Part shown: piece after piece, positions 15,369 through 24,418 of the stretch
Numbering within the stretch: position 1 is the first letter of the stretch
How the letters are laid out: each line of letters begins with the position of its first letter
Origin: CAWEQO01 sp963811225
GTDB lineage: Bacteria > Chloroflexota > Anaerolineae > Anaerolineales > Anaerolineaceae
DNA: 64,000 bases
Direction: 5' to 3'
Assembly (NCBI GenBank): GCA_963811225.1
Contig: CAWEQO010000001.1
Span: 806,001-870,000 of the forward strand
Notes under the pieces: model-generated
The model's input: only the letters and a program-made list of their open reading frames with translations
Told to the model about the DNA's origin: nothing
Databases searched by the model: none
Position numbers and translations under genes: made by a program

Positions 15369-16262
15369 ATGCCTAACAAGAAGCCGCTTCTGCAAGTTTT
15401 GTCGTTCCTGATGATTGTCGTCTTCCTGGCCGCCTGCACGCCGGCAACCCCCACTGCGCAAGCCCCTGCTGCCGCCGACCCGGCCGCCCCTGCCAACACC
15501 GAGATTATCCTCGCCACCACGACCAGCACCCGCGATTCCGGCCTGCTGGACGTTCTGCTCCCCATGTTCCAGGAGCAAACCGGCTATACCATCAAGATGG
15601 TTGCCGTCGGCACCGGTGCGGCGCTCCAAATGGGTGAAGAGGGCAACGCCGACGTGCTGCTCGTGCACGCCCCCGCTTCCGAGGTGGAGTACATGAACGG
15701 TGGTTTTGGCAAGGACCGCTTCCTGGTCATGCACAATGACTTCGTCGTCGTCGGCCCTAAGGACGATCCGGCCGGTATCAAGGGCATGGCCACCGCAACC
15801 GAGGCCTTTAAAGCCATCGATCAGAACAGCGCCACCTTCGTCTCGCGCGGCGACAACTCCGGTACGAACAAGATGGAGCTCAGCCTGTGGAAGACCGCCG
15901 GCATCGAGCCCGCCGGTGATTGGTACTTGCAATCCGGCCAGGGCATGGGCGACACCCTCAACATTACCAGTGAAAAACAGGGCTACACCCTCACAGACCG
16001 CGCCACCTACCTGTCCCACCAGGACACTCTCGCCCTGGATATCCTGGTCGAAGGCGATCCCGCCCTGCTGAATATCTACCACGTCATTACCGTTAACCCC
16101 GACAAGTGGCCAGAGGTCAATTACGCAGGCGCCATGGCCCTCGCCAATTTCATGATCGATCCTGCCACGCAGGAGGTCATCGCGAAGTTCGGTGTCGAAC
16201 AGTACGGCCAGCCGCTGTTCTTCCCAGACGCCGATAAGACCGACGCAGACCTGGGCCTATAA
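15369..16262 (+). CDS. tupA: tungstate ABC transporter substrate-binding lipoprotein
   Basis: A 297-residue periplasmic binding protein. Residues 1-22 form a lipoprotein signal with lipobox LAAC. The mature N-terminus carries ILATTTSTRDSGLLDVLLP, the TupA oxyanion-binding signature (T-T-S-T-x-D-S-G-L), then the GTGAALQMGEEGNADVLLVH pattern. TupA binds tungstate with very high affinity and also molybdate. The ATG at 15369 follows GAGAGGAAT. tupB and tupC follow on the same strand. A hairpin between tupA and tupB fits the usual excess of binding protein over permease. Confidence 0.9.
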   Translation: MPNKKPLLQVLSFLMIVVFLAACTPATPTAQAPAAADPAAPANTEIILATTTSTRDSGLLDVLLPMFQEQTGYTIKMVAVGTGAALQMGEEGNADVLLVHAPASEVEYMNGGFGKDRFLVMHNDFVVVGPKDDPAGIKGMATATEAFKAIDQNSATFVSRGDNSGTNKMELSLWKTAGIEPAGDWYLQSGQGMGDTLNITSEKQGYTLTDRATYLSHQDTLALDILVEGDPALLNIYHVITVNPDKWPEVNYAGAMALANFMIDPATQEVIAKFGVEQYGQPLFFPDADKTDADLGL

Positions 16263-16276
16263 GCAGCCATCCATTC

Positions 16277-16325
16277 GGGCTCCCATGCTCCGGTTTCATC
16301 CCGGATGTGGGAGCCCCCTTTCTTT
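16277..16325 (+). terminator. hairpin between tupA and tupB
   Basis: GGGCTCCCA (16277-16285) pairs with TGGGAGCCC (16308-16316), with an inner smaller stem, followed by a C/T-rich tract with five T. It probably works as a partial terminator or mRNA-stabilising hairpin lowering tupBC expression relative to tupA. Confidence 0.6.
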
Positions 16326-16342
16326 TTATCTGAGGATTGTTG

Positions 16343-17041
16343 ATGCATTTAATTTGGGAAGGCGTCCTACAAGCGTTCCAGTTACTGCTCCACGGCGACA
16401 AGGGCGTGTTGGAGATCGCTCTGCTCTCGCTGGAGGTCTCTGCCCTGGCCACCCTCGTCAGCCTGGTGATCGGGATGCCGCTCGGCACACTGCTGGCCTT
16501 GGGCAAATTCCCCACCCGGCGCTTCTGGATCAGTCTGACCAACACAGGCATGGCGCTGCCCCCGGTTGTGGTGGGTTTGACCGTTTCGATCATGCTGTGG
16601 CGCAGCGGCCCCTTCGGCGGACTGCACCTGATGTACACTCCAACCGCCATCATCATCGCTCAGCTGGTCATCGCCGCGCCGGTCGTCACCGGGCTGACGA
16701 TGGCGGCCCTGCAGCAAGTGGACCCGCGCCTGCGCCTGCAGCTGCTCGGCCTGGGCGCTTCGCGATTGCAAATGATCTGGATGCTGTGGCGTGAAGCCCG
16801 TTTGCCCCTGCTGGCGGCCCTGATGGCCGGCTTCGGCAGCGTGATCTCCGAGGTGGGCGCCTCGATGATGGTCGGCGGCAACCTGCTCGGCTCCACCCGT
16901 GTGCTAACCACGGCTATCGTGCTTGAAAACAGCAAAGGCGAATTCGCCGTGGCCATCGCCCTCAGCATCATCCTGCTGGCCCTGGCCTACCTGTTCAACG
17001 CCCTGTTCACCTGGCTCCAGCAGCAGAGTGCGCATAAGTAA
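16343..17041 (+). CDS. tupB: tungstate ABC transporter permease
   Basis: A 232-residue inner-membrane permease of the CysTW family with about five spans. The coupling-loop EAA motif is seen around QQVDPRLRLQLLGLGASRLQMIW, and the SLTNTGMALPPVVVGL region is typical of TupB. The ATG at 16343 has GAGG 7 nt upstream; two in-frame TTG codons just before it are less likely starts. It pairs with TupA and TupC to import tungstate (or molybdate), used by tungsto- or molybdo-pterin enzymes, none of which is encoded here. Confidence 0.9.
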   Translation: MHLIWEGVLQAFQLLLHGDKGVLEIALLSLEVSALATLVSLVIGMPLGTLLALGKFPTRRFWISLTNTGMALPPVVVGLTVSIMLWRSGPFGGLHLMYTPTAIIIAQLVIAAPVVTGLTMAALQQVDPRLRLQLLGLGASRLQMIWMLWREARLPLLAALMAGFGSVISEVGASMMVGGNLLGSTRVLTTAIVLENSKGEFAVAIALSIILLALAYLFNALFTWLQQQSAHK

Positions 17042-17043
17042 GC

Positions 17044-17093
17044 GAATAGAGATCGGAAAGCGGAGGGTAGTCTCTGCTCTCCAATCTCTATTC
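17044..17093 (+). repeat. hairpin between tupB and tupC
   Basis: GAATAGAGAT (17044-17053) pairs with ATCTCTATTC (17084-17093), and the stem extends inwards a few pairs. There is no T tract, so termination is unlikely; processing or stability control is possible. Confidence 0.4.
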
Positions 17094-17123
17094 ACAGTTT
17101 CTTCGTAAGGTAAAATATCCCGT

Positions 17124-18206
17124 ATGGGCAACATCCTCGAAGTGAAAGACCTGCTCGTCAAACGCGGCGAGCGGACCGTATTAGAGATTCCCTCGCTGAC
17201 AGTCCAAGAGGGCGAAGTTCTGTCTGTCATCGGGCCGAATGGAGCCGGTAAAAGCACCTTTCTGCTGGTGGTCAGCAAGCTGCTTCAGCCGGCGCAAGGG
17301 CAGCTGTCCTTTCGCGGCCAGGCGCTCGGCAAGAAGGACGGTCTCTCCTACCGCCGCAAGATCGGCCTGGTGCTGCAAGACCCTCTACTGATCGACGCCT
17401 CGGTCTTCAACAATGTCGCCGCCGGGCTGCGATTCCGGCGCATGCCCAAAAACCAGATCGACAGCAGGGTGACGCACTGGATCGAAGCCCTGGGCATTAC
17501 CCACCTCAAAAATCGCCCGGCCCGCTCCCTCTCCGGCGGCGAGGCCCAGCGTGTTAGCCTGGCCCGGGCTTTTGCCCTCGAACCCGACCTACTGCTGCTC
17601 GACGAGCCCTTCAGCGCCCTCGACACGCCCACCCGAATGCGGCTGGTGGAAGACTTCCAGGCCCTGCTGTCGGGCATCGATCTGACCACGATCATGGTGA
17701 CCCACAGCATGGACGAGGCCCTGCTGCTCGGCGACCGGGTGGCGGTGTTCCTCGACGGCCGCCTGGGTCAGATCGGCGCGACCGACCAGGTCTTCCGGGC
17801 TCCCACCGACCCGCAGGTGGCAGCCTTTGTCGGTGTAGACGTGATCATCCCCGGCAAGGTGCTTGCATGCACGGACGGCCTGGCGTTGGTGGCCGCCAAT
17901 GGCTACCAAATCGAAGCGGTCGGCGAGGTCAAGGCCGGGCGGCCTGTCTATCTGCTGCTGCGGCCCGAAGACATCACCTTATGGGCCGGCGATCACGTGC
18001 CCGCTTCCAGCGCTCGCAACCGCCTGCCGGGCGTCATCACCCGTCTGATCCCGCAAGGGCCGCTGATGCGCGTCAGCATGGACTGCGGCTTTCCCTTGGT
18101 CTCTCTGATCACCCGCAGTTCCGCAGAGGAAATGGGCATCCAAGTGGGCACGCCGGTCATGGCCAGCTTCAAGGCCAGCGCCGTCCACATGATTTCCAGG
18201 AATTAA
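17124..18206 (+). CDS. tupC: tungstate ABC transporter ATP-binding protein with C-terminal regulatory domain
   Basis: A 360-residue ATPase. Walker A GPNGAGKST (near residue 34), Q-loop VLQDP, signature LSGGEAQR, Walker B LLLLDEP and H-loop VTHS are all intact. After residue 240 there is a beta-rich domain (VDVIIPGKVLACTDGLALV, then RPVYLLLRPEDITLW) like the MOP/TOBE domains that bind oxyanions in ModC-type ATPases. This suggests feedback by tungstate or molybdate. It is the only molybdate/tungstate-class ATPase in the window, so it might also serve the ModAB pair at 53-55 kb (inference). Confidence 0.9.
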   Translation: MGNILEVKDLLVKRGERTVLEIPSLTVQEGEVLSVIGPNGAGKSTFLLVVSKLLQPAQGQLSFRGQALGKKDGLSYRRKIGLVLQDPLLIDASVFNNVAAGLRFRRMPKNQIDSRVTHWIEALGITHLKNRPARSLSGGEAQRVSLARAFALEPDLLLLDEPFSALDTPTRMRLVEDFQALLSGIDLTTIMVTHSMDEALLLGDRVAVFLDGRLGQIGATDQVFRAPTDPQVAAFVGVDVIIPGKVLACTDGLALVAANGYQIEAVGEVKAGRPVYLLLRPEDITLWAGDHVPASSARNRLPGVITRLIPQGPLMRVSMDCGFPLVSLITRSSAEEMGIQVGTPVMASFKASAVHMISRN

Positions 18207-18299
18207 CGCCCCGGCCCTCACACCTTCCTGGACCCTGATGAATTTTGACAATCAGAATCGGCAGCAGCCCCAGGCAAAGTTATTACTAATTTTGATGAT

Positions 18300-19030
18300 C
18301 AAAGATCATTTGGGAAGGTTGTAGGGGCATAGCGGGAATGCGCTAGACAATAGGTGTTAACCAATACGCAGCCTTAATGGTTAAAAGGCGCATCGGTCAA
18401 GGGGGAAAGGGGCCATGGCCGAGGCAATCATATTACCGATTTTGATAATCATTTGGAAGATTGTAGGGGCCTGGTGGGAATGCGCAAGACCACATAATTG
18501 AATCAATACGCAGCCATGCCCTGCCGGCAATCATACATTTTGGCCGCAGGGAAAAGGGCCGCGGTTGTTTTTCTTGGTATAGTTTCGGGTGGGTTATCGG
18601 GGCACGGCTTCGTATTGGCTCAATATTGGAGTCTTGCGTTACCCGCCGTGCCCCTACCGGTTCAATCCACATTTCCGCCATTCCCACAATGCCCCTGTCC
18701 CTCGTAATTCGCGAGACAACAAATTTGAACCGGTAGGGGCATGGCGGGAATGCGCCAGACAACAGACGTTAACCAATACGCAGCCATGCTCTGGTGGGAA
18801 TGTGCGAAACACCATCATTGAACCGGTAGGGGCACGGCGAGTAACGCAAGACTCCATAATTTAACCAATACGAAGCCGTGCCCCGGTGGTAATCATACAT
18901 TTTGGCCGAAGGGAAAGGGGCCATGGTTGTTTTTCTTGGAAATGGTATTGGGGGATTATCGGGGCATGGCTTTGTATTGATTCAGTTCCGTGGTCTTGCG
19001 CATTCCCGCCATGCCCCTACGGGTTAAATA
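18300..19030. repeat. cluster of about six copies of a dispersed palindromic repeat (about 75 bp)
   Basis: The intergenic stretch 18207-19315 has no gene and is filled with one repeat family in both orientations. Copies are near 18320-18376, 18461-18534 and 18732-18793 (one orientation, GTAGGGGCATGGCGGGAATG...), 18588-18664 (other), 18822-18897 (first), and 18952-19024 (other). The ends are inverted repeats, GGGGCATGGC and GCCATGCCCC, around a core with CAATACGCAGCC-like and GTCTTGCGCATTCCCGCC-like blocks. Two copies carry the same 50-bp flank (TTTTGGCCGAAGGGAAA... near 18539 and 18898). Further copies lie near 13.8 and 27.0 kb. It resembles REP or MITE-type nonautonomous elements. Confidence 0.75.
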
Positions 19031-19078
19031 AAATACGGACGCAAGGGTGAGGGGGGCACCCTGGCGTCCGATGTATTT
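19031..19078. repeat. strong hairpin at the edge of the repeat cluster
   Basis: GGACGC (19037-19042) pairs with GCGTCC (19064-19069). An inner AGGGTG/CACCCT stem closes a G-rich loop, and an outer AAATAC/GTATTT stem (19031-19036 with 19073-19078) extends it past a small bulge. It could be a terminator for transcription entering from either side. After it, 19079-19315 is AT-rich without a gene and contains a small GCGCGC/GCGCG hairpin near 19255. Confidence 0.45.
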
Positions 19079-19315
19079 ATAATAGCACATTCCCTCAATT
19101 TATGCAAGGCCCCTGGCATAAAAATTGTAATAATTTGCGAACTCTAATTTGTTTATTATTTGATAATGGATAGAGAATAATATGCGCCGGGCTTATTTCC
19201 GTTCGCCGTCATTTCAGCCGTTTGGATCGCTCAAAGGGAAGACACCTGGTGGGGCGCGCTTTGGAGCGCGTTCAACCTCTTAGCTCGTCGAAGAACAGGA
19301 GGCTTGGTAGAAACT

Positions 19316-20731
19316 TCATCCCACTCCACCGAAACGCCCGCCCTGCAAGTAGATCGCATTCCTCGATATCGGCGAATGGACGAGTATAACCGTACCCTGC
19401 CCCGGCGCCGAAGTGACCTCCAAACTGCCACCGATGGCGTCGGCGCGCTCTTTGATGCCCGCCAACCCGTAATGACCGTTCTCGGCCAGGCGGCCAATGC
19501 TGCCCTCGAAGTCGAAACCCCTGCCGTTATCGCCAATCTCCAGCAGCAGATCATCGCCTTCATAATCCAGACGTACCCAGGCTTCACTGGCATGTGAATG
19601 ACGCAGAACGTTGGTGATGGCCTCCTGGTAGATGCGGTACAGCGCCAGGCAGGCAAATTCCGTCAACCGCACCTCGTTGTCCTTCAGATCCAGCGCCAGC
19701 TCGAAGCCCGTATCCTTCTCCTTCAGCTCACCGGAGTGGAAGCGGATCGCCCGCGCCAGTCCAAAGCGGATCACCGAGGGAGGGCGAATCTCAAAGATCA
19801 GGTGACGCAGGTCCTCGACCGCCTTCTTCACATTCGCCACGATCTGATTCATTTCGTACATCAATTTCGGGTCGCTGATCTCATCCTTGGCCACCTGTGC
19901 GTTAAACAACATGCTGGTCAGGTTCTGCACGGGGCCGTCGTGGATATTGCGAGCGATCGCCAGGCGGTCCTCCTCCCGTTGATCGATCAGCCGGTGCTGG
20001 ATGCCGATCTGGGTCAGGTATTCCACCTGCTGTTTTTGCAGCTTGCGCAGCTCGGTGATATCGACGAAAGCGCCGATCGCGCCGGCAGGACTTCCATTGG
20101 CGTCGAAGAGCGGGTTAACATTGCCAATCAAGTTGGCAACTCGCCCGTCGTCAAAAACCAGATCGAAGGTGAAATCGCGGGCAGGCTTACCGGTGGCGGC
20201 GGCCACCTGCATGGGAAGCTGCTCGGGCGGAGGGACGCAGCCATCTTTCACGAGCTGATAGTGCTGGTTAAGCAGTGAAACTTCAGGGGCGCTCTTGGAG
20301 ATATTCTCCCCAACCTCCATGCCGAAGAATTTGTAGCTGTGCCGGTTGCCGATCATCTCGCGGCATTCCCGATCGCGCGTGATCCAAATCATCACGGGCA
20401 CCGCGTCCATCAAGGTTTCCTGTTCGTTGGCCCGGGCGCGCTCGCGGACTTCACTCTCGCGCAGGGATTGCTCGGCTCGTTTGCGTTCTTCCAGCTCGCG
20501 CGTCAAGTGGACATTCGCCCGCTGCAGCTCCGCCGTCCGCGCGGCCACCCGCCGCTCCAATTCCTCGTTGCTGCGGCGCAGCGCTTCTTGCGCCTGATGG
20601 AGAAGTATGGGAATCGTATGCTCAGGAGTTATCACAGCATCAATTTGCTGCAGCACAATCGCGTTCAGATTGGCTTCAGCTTCTGCCAGACGGCGTTCCA
20701 GTTCATGGATCCGTTTCTGTGGGTCTTTCAC
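19316..20731 (-). CDS. PAS-domain sensor histidine kinase (HisKA_3/NarL type)
   Basis: A 471-residue cytoplasmic kinase without membrane spans. Residues 1-105 are an N-terminal coiled coil, followed by a PAS domain (about 106-230; DAVPVMIWITRDRECREMIG to GAFVDITELRK). The dimerisation/phosphoacceptor region REEDRLAIARNIHDGPVQN has His264, the NarL/DesK-type H-box. The HATPase domain shows EAITNVLRHSHA (N-box), GDNGRGFDF (G1) and GHYGLAGIKERA (G2). It is the third gene of the kaiC-kaiB-kinase operon, 22 bp after kaiB. No response regulator is adjacent. Its coupling to KaiB/KaiC output is inference. Confidence 0.88.
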   Translation of the reverse strand: MKDPQKRIHELERRLAEAEANLNAIVLQQIDAVITPEHTIPILLHQAQEALRRSNEELERRVAARTAELQRANVHLTRELEERKRAEQSLRESEVRERARANEQETLMDAVPVMIWITRDRECREMIGNRHSYKFFGMEVGENISKSAPEVSLLNQHYQLVKDGCVPPPEQLPMQVAAATGKPARDFTFDLVFDDGRVANLIGNVNPLFDANGSPAGAIGAFVDITELRKLQKQQVEYLTQIGIQHRLIDQREEDRLAIARNIHDGPVQNLTSMLFNAQVAKDEISDPKLMYEMNQIVANVKKAVEDLRHLIFEIRPPSVIRFGLARAIRFHSGELKEKDTGFELALDLKDNEVRLTEFACLALYRIYQEAITNVLRHSHASEAWVRLDYEGDDLLLEIGDNGRGFDFEGSIGRLAENGHYGLAGIKERADAIGGSLEVTSAPGQGTVILVHSPISRNAIYLQGGRFGGVG

Positions 20732-20753
20732 GTCTTACCGAAACTCCTCTCGA

Positions 20754-21089
20754 TTAACCATCCATCGTCTCCGTCAGCTCAAGCGCGAGTAAAACCTGTT
20801 TCATATCGCTCAAACTGCCAATGATCTTGCAGTTTGGTGTTGGAGATAACCGTATCAGTGTTGGGGTGACGTAAATGTTATCTTCCAAAGTTCGGAAGGG
20901 TTCTTTCAACACGTCCACAATTTCAACTTCATATCTTCCGGGCAAAAACTGATCGGCAATCCGCTTCAAGTTTGCCATCGCTTGCAAAGAATTGGGGGCG
21001 TTCCCGGCAATATATAATCGAAACAGCCATACCGATGACTCAAAAGAGATCTCCGGCGCTGTAGAATTACCCAAGTTCAACACATCCAT
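20754..21089 (-). CDS. kaiB: KaiB-like protein
   Basis: A 111-residue thioredoxin-like KaiB protein. The core runs from WLFRLYIAGNAPNSLQAMANL through DVLKEP to YVTPTLIRLSP and CKIIGSLSD, aligning with cyanobacterial KaiB from strand 1 to the last helix. KaiB changes fold when it binds the CI ring of KaiC. A short N-terminal extension of about 20 residues precedes the core. It lies 20 bp after kaiC and 22 bp before the kinase. No kaiA is visible, as in most non-cyanobacteria. Confidence 0.9.
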   Translation of the reverse strand: MDVLNLGNSTAPEISFESSVWLFRLYIAGNAPNSLQAMANLKRIADQFLPGRYEVEIVDVLKEPFRTLEDNIYVTPTLIRLSPTPNCKIIGSLSDMKQVLLALELTETMDG

Positions 21090-21109
21090 TCATTGCTCCC
21101 TCCCAATTA

Positions 21110-22840
21110 TCAAGCGCCATCTGCTTCAGGATGGGTATCGCCGCGCAGCTGGCGGACTCTGGCCTTGTTCGTAGCTGCTTGCGCTTCATGGCGGTTAATT
21201 TCTTTGCTGAGGTTGGCGATCTCAGCATCGGATGCTTCCATCTCTTTGTTAGCCGCTTCCATCTTTGCCTTGGCCTCCGCTCGGCGAAGCTCCAGCTCCC
21301 GTAACAGCCGGGTTTGCTCGATCTCCTGGCGCTCCCAGCGCTCACGCTCGGCAAACTCTTTCTCGAAGCGCATGGTACCCATCAGCACCTCGCCGCCCGC
21401 TGTGTAGACATCGGTCAAATCGACGCCTTCGTCGCTCAAGATCAACTCACGAACTTGATTGGAATGCTTGGTGCCGCGTGATTTGATGATCGTCAACGCG
21501 CGGTTACGCTCGCCGGCCTGAATGACGTACGACAGGTGGATCCAGGTATCCGCGATGGTTGAGATCTCGATGGGCGTAGCCTCCAGCTCCGGGTTCTTCC
21601 CGGCTAGAAGGCTGGTGAGGAACAGCGTAATTCCTTCCGCCTTGGCCTCATAGATCAGGCGCTGGGCCATGCTCTTCGCCAGCTGCTCGCCGCCGGCTTT
21701 CTCCATGGCGGAAAGTGGGTCGATCACAACAAACTTCGGCCGCTGCTCTTTGATCATGCGCTTGATATCCACAAGATGCTCGACCGCGCTGCGCGCTTCC
21801 GCCCGGCTGGAATACATTCGCAGCATCCCGGTGTCGACGTGGCGCTGCAAATCGACGCCAACCGAAGACAGGTTGCGCATGATTTCCTCCGGGCCCTCAT
21901 CGAAGCTGATATAAAGTGAGCGCTCGCCGCGCCGGCAGGCCGCATCCAGCAAGGTGCCTGCCAGGGTCGATTTCGCCGTGCCGGGGGAACCGGTAACCAG
22001 GACGCTGGTGGCGCGGGTGTAACCGCCACCCAGCATCTTATCCAACTGCTCCACTCCAGAGCTGATCCGGTCCTGATAAACCGGATAGCTGAGGTCGAAA
22101 ATGCTTAAACTGGGAACTTCCACCCCATGCGGCCCAATGACCATGCTGAATTCGCTCTCGGCAAAGCTGGACCCGCGATACTTGATGATGGTCAGGGTGC
22201 GATGAGAGACGCCTTCGCGGACCAGGCGTTTTAGCTCGATCACACAGTCTGACATATAAGGCAGGTAACCGCGCTGCGGTTGGCCGCCCTCGAACATGCT
22301 CGACTTGGCCGTTACAATCCCGGAGAAAGCATGCCCCTCCAGCCAGGTATGGATGCGGTACAGTTCTTCGCGCTCAGCGTTGACGTCTTCGAGATTGGAA
22401 AGCAAGACGTCGGCCGCGTCAAATATGATCCGTACGGGCTTGCCCCCGCACTTCTCGCTCATCTCTTGCGCCTTGGCGCTCACGCCCGCAAGCAGAGCGG
22501 TCAGGTCAAAGTCTCCGCTCTGAATCACGTCCGACGACATGCGGGCGTCGATGAAGAACAGGTTCTGGTCGACCAGCTCGGGCAGATTCCACCCGAATGA
22601 AGCCGAGTTTTCGAAGATTTGCTTGGTGTTTTCTTCAAAGGCGACGAAGATTCCGGGTTCACCGTATTCGCGGGCCCCGTTGACCAGGGTGTTGAGCGCA
22701 AAAACGGTTTTGCCGCTGCCCGGCCCACCCACCAATAGGGTTGTCCGGCGCAGGGGTAGCCCCCCGCCGCTAATCTCGTCGAATCCTTGAATGCCTGTAG
22801 GGATTTTCTTTAGACAGCTTGTTTGATAGGGAGTATCCAT
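21110..22840 (-). CDS. kaiC: KaiC-like double-domain ATPase with C-terminal coiled coil
   Basis: A 576-residue protein with two RecA-like domains. CI: Walker A GGPGSGKT (38-45) and the catalytic glutamate pair FEE (69-70). CII: Walker A GSPGTAKST (284-292) and FDEGPEE (313-319). The cyanobacterial autophosphorylation triad appears conserved, with Thr422, Ser427 and Thr428 in ATPIEISTIADTW corresponding to T426/S431/T432. After residue 490 comes a charged coiled coil of about 75 residues (FEKEFAERERWERQEIEQT and onward) in place of the short A-loop tail that KaiA contacts. It leads the operon. A timing, stress or motility-switch role is inference from the family. Confidence 0.92.
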   Translation of the reverse strand: MDTPYQTSCLKKIPTGIQGFDEISGGGLPLRRTTLLVGGPGSGKTVFALNTLVNGAREYGEPGIFVAFEENTKQIFENSASFGWNLPELVDQNLFFIDARMSSDVIQSGDFDLTALLAGVSAKAQEMSEKCGGKPVRIIFDAADVLLSNLEDVNAEREELYRIHTWLEGHAFSGIVTAKSSMFEGGQPQRGYLPYMSDCVIELKRLVREGVSHRTLTIIKYRGSSFAESEFSMVIGPHGVEVPSLSIFDLSYPVYQDRISSGVEQLDKMLGGGYTRATSVLVTGSPGTAKSTLAGTLLDAACRRGERSLYISFDEGPEEIMRNLSSVGVDLQRHVDTGMLRMYSSRAEARSAVEHLVDIKRMIKEQRPKFVVIDPLSAMEKAGGEQLAKSMAQRLIYEAKAEGITLFLTSLLAGKNPELEATPIEISTIADTWIHLSYVIQAGERNRALTIIKSRGTKHSNQVRELILSDEGVDLTDVYTAGGEVLMGTMRFEKEFAERERWERQEIEQTRLLRELELRRAEAKAKMEAANKEMEASDAEIANLSKEINRHEAQAATNKARVRQLRGDTHPEADGA

Positions 22841-23011
22841 TTCATCTTTCTAAAATTTGTGTATGAACGATGGATGCTGTTACACATTCGGGGTTTCCTC
22901 TACAAACCGACAAGACACCAATTTCAACCGATCTGTAAGGCTTGGGATATTGTAGCACAAATTAGAAGTGCAGGCGCAACAGGAATGCATGCACTCCTGT
23001 TACGCCTGCGC

Positions 23012-24370
23012 CTACACCAGCGGCGCTTCTTCCAAAATGACGTTGGGCTCCGGCTCCGGCTCGGTTTCCGGCTCACGGACGAAGCGGGCGAAGATCCCCA
23101 TCGCGGCGAAACGGCCCAGCCCCGAGACCAGGAACACAATCGGGTAGCCCCAGCGCATGGCGATTATGCCGCCCAGGGCAGCGCCCGCCGCGGTGGACAG
23201 CGTCACCACGATCTGGAACAGCGCCGAGTAGCGCGCCCGCTGGTCGTTGGGTGTCAGCAGCAGCAGGAAGTTGAACGAGCCCAGGTTGTATCCCGCCCAG
23301 ATGAAGCCGCCCAGGATGTTGATGACGATCACCTGCCAGGGCGCGGTGATGAACGCCCAGGCGAGCGGCAGCACCGGGATGATCAAGCCGGTCAGCAGCT
23401 GCACCTTGCGCGGCCCCCACTGGTCAGTCCAGCGCCCAAACAGGCGCATCCCGGGCAGTCCGGTCAGGCTGGAGACGATGCTGGTGACGCCGACCATGAC
23501 GGCGGTAGCCTTCAGGTTTTGAACCAGATGCACGTTGAAGAACGGCCCGGCGACGCTCAACGAGACGTTCCACAACATGGTATGGGCGCAGAACGCCAGG
23601 AAACGCTTATCGCCGGTCAGAGTATGCAGCAGCGAGGCCGCGGTATAGGCGTGCTGGGCAGGCCGCGGCGCGTCCGGCTCGGGTTCAGGCTCACGAATGT
23701 GGGCAAAGCTAAAGGTGGAAAACATGCCAATCGCAAAAGCCAGCCCAAGCGCAACCTGGTACCCTTGCGGTGAGGCCATGCGGGTGATCAGCCCGCCAAC
23801 CAGCAGCACCGCCAGCATGTTGCTGATGCCCATGATCAGGTTGCGCGAGCCGAAGTAGTGGCCGCGCCACTTGATCGGCACCAGGTCGGCGGTCAGCGAG
23901 ATCCAGGCGGGCATCGACAGGCTGCCGGCCCCGTCGGCAATCAGCTTGAGCCCAATCGCCACAAAAATGATGGACGGCCCCTTGAACACCAGCGGGATCA
24001 GCGCCAGCAGGAGCAGCATCAGGCGCGTCACGCCGCCGCCCGAGGCCAGGATCAGGCTCTTGCGGCTGCGCAAGCGTTCGGCCAGCATCGCCCCCGGCAG
24101 CAGCATGGCGGCCGCGCTCAGGCTGGCCAGGGCGGTCATGAAGCCGATCTGGGCGCTGGTGGCCCCGAGCGCCAGCAGGTACAGCGTCAGATAGGTGAGG
24201 TTGATGGCGTCGCTGGCCGAGGCGAACAGGCCGTCGAAATAAAACCAGCGAAGGCTGCTGCGAGCGCCTTCGCTGAACTCGTTCGTCCAGCTTCCGCCGG
24301 CGGTCGTCTGGGAAATGCTGCGCCCCAGGCGCGCCCGGATGTCTTGAATAGATCGGTAAGGAGGATGCAT
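23012..24370 (-). CDS. MFS transporter
   Basis: A 452-residue membrane protein with about twelve spans in the 6+6 layout of the major facilitator superfamily. A basic loop (LAERLRSRKSLILASGG) after the second span corresponds to the family motif A. The C-terminal half shows GPRKVQLLTGLIIPVLPL. The middle and the end carry acidic-proline tails (EPEPEPDAPRP; EPETEPEPEPN). The substrate is unknown. It stands alone between the kaiC operon and the PII-like gene. Confidence 0.82.
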   Translation of the reverse strand: MHPPYRSIQDIRARLGRSISQTTAGGSWTNEFSEGARSSLRWFYFDGLFASASDAINLTYLTLYLLALGATSAQIGFMTALASLSAAAMLLPGAMLAERLRSRKSLILASGGGVTRLMLLLLALIPLVFKGPSIIFVAIGLKLIADGAGSLSMPAWISLTADLVPIKWRGHYFGSRNLIMGISNMLAVLLVGGLITRMASPQGYQVALGLAFAIGMFSTFSFAHIREPEPEPDAPRPAQHAYTAASLLHTLTGDKRFLAFCAHTMLWNVSLSVAGPFFNVHLVQNLKATAVMVGVTSIVSSLTGLPGMRLFGRWTDQWGPRKVQLLTGLIIPVLPLAWAFITAPWQVIVINILGGFIWAGYNLGSFNFLLLLTPNDQRARYSALFQIVVTLSTAAGAALGGIIAMRWGYPIVFLVSGLGRFAAMGIFARFVREPETEPEPEPNVILEEAPLV

Positions 24371-24418
24371 AGGATCAGCGCCGGGTGGATGGATTCCTGT
24401 AAAAAAGAATTGCGGGCG

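Noticed and set aside
15318..16082. Minus-strand open frame opposite tupA
   Set aside because: Shadow frame; the plus-strand frame has a lipobox, the TupA signature and operon context.
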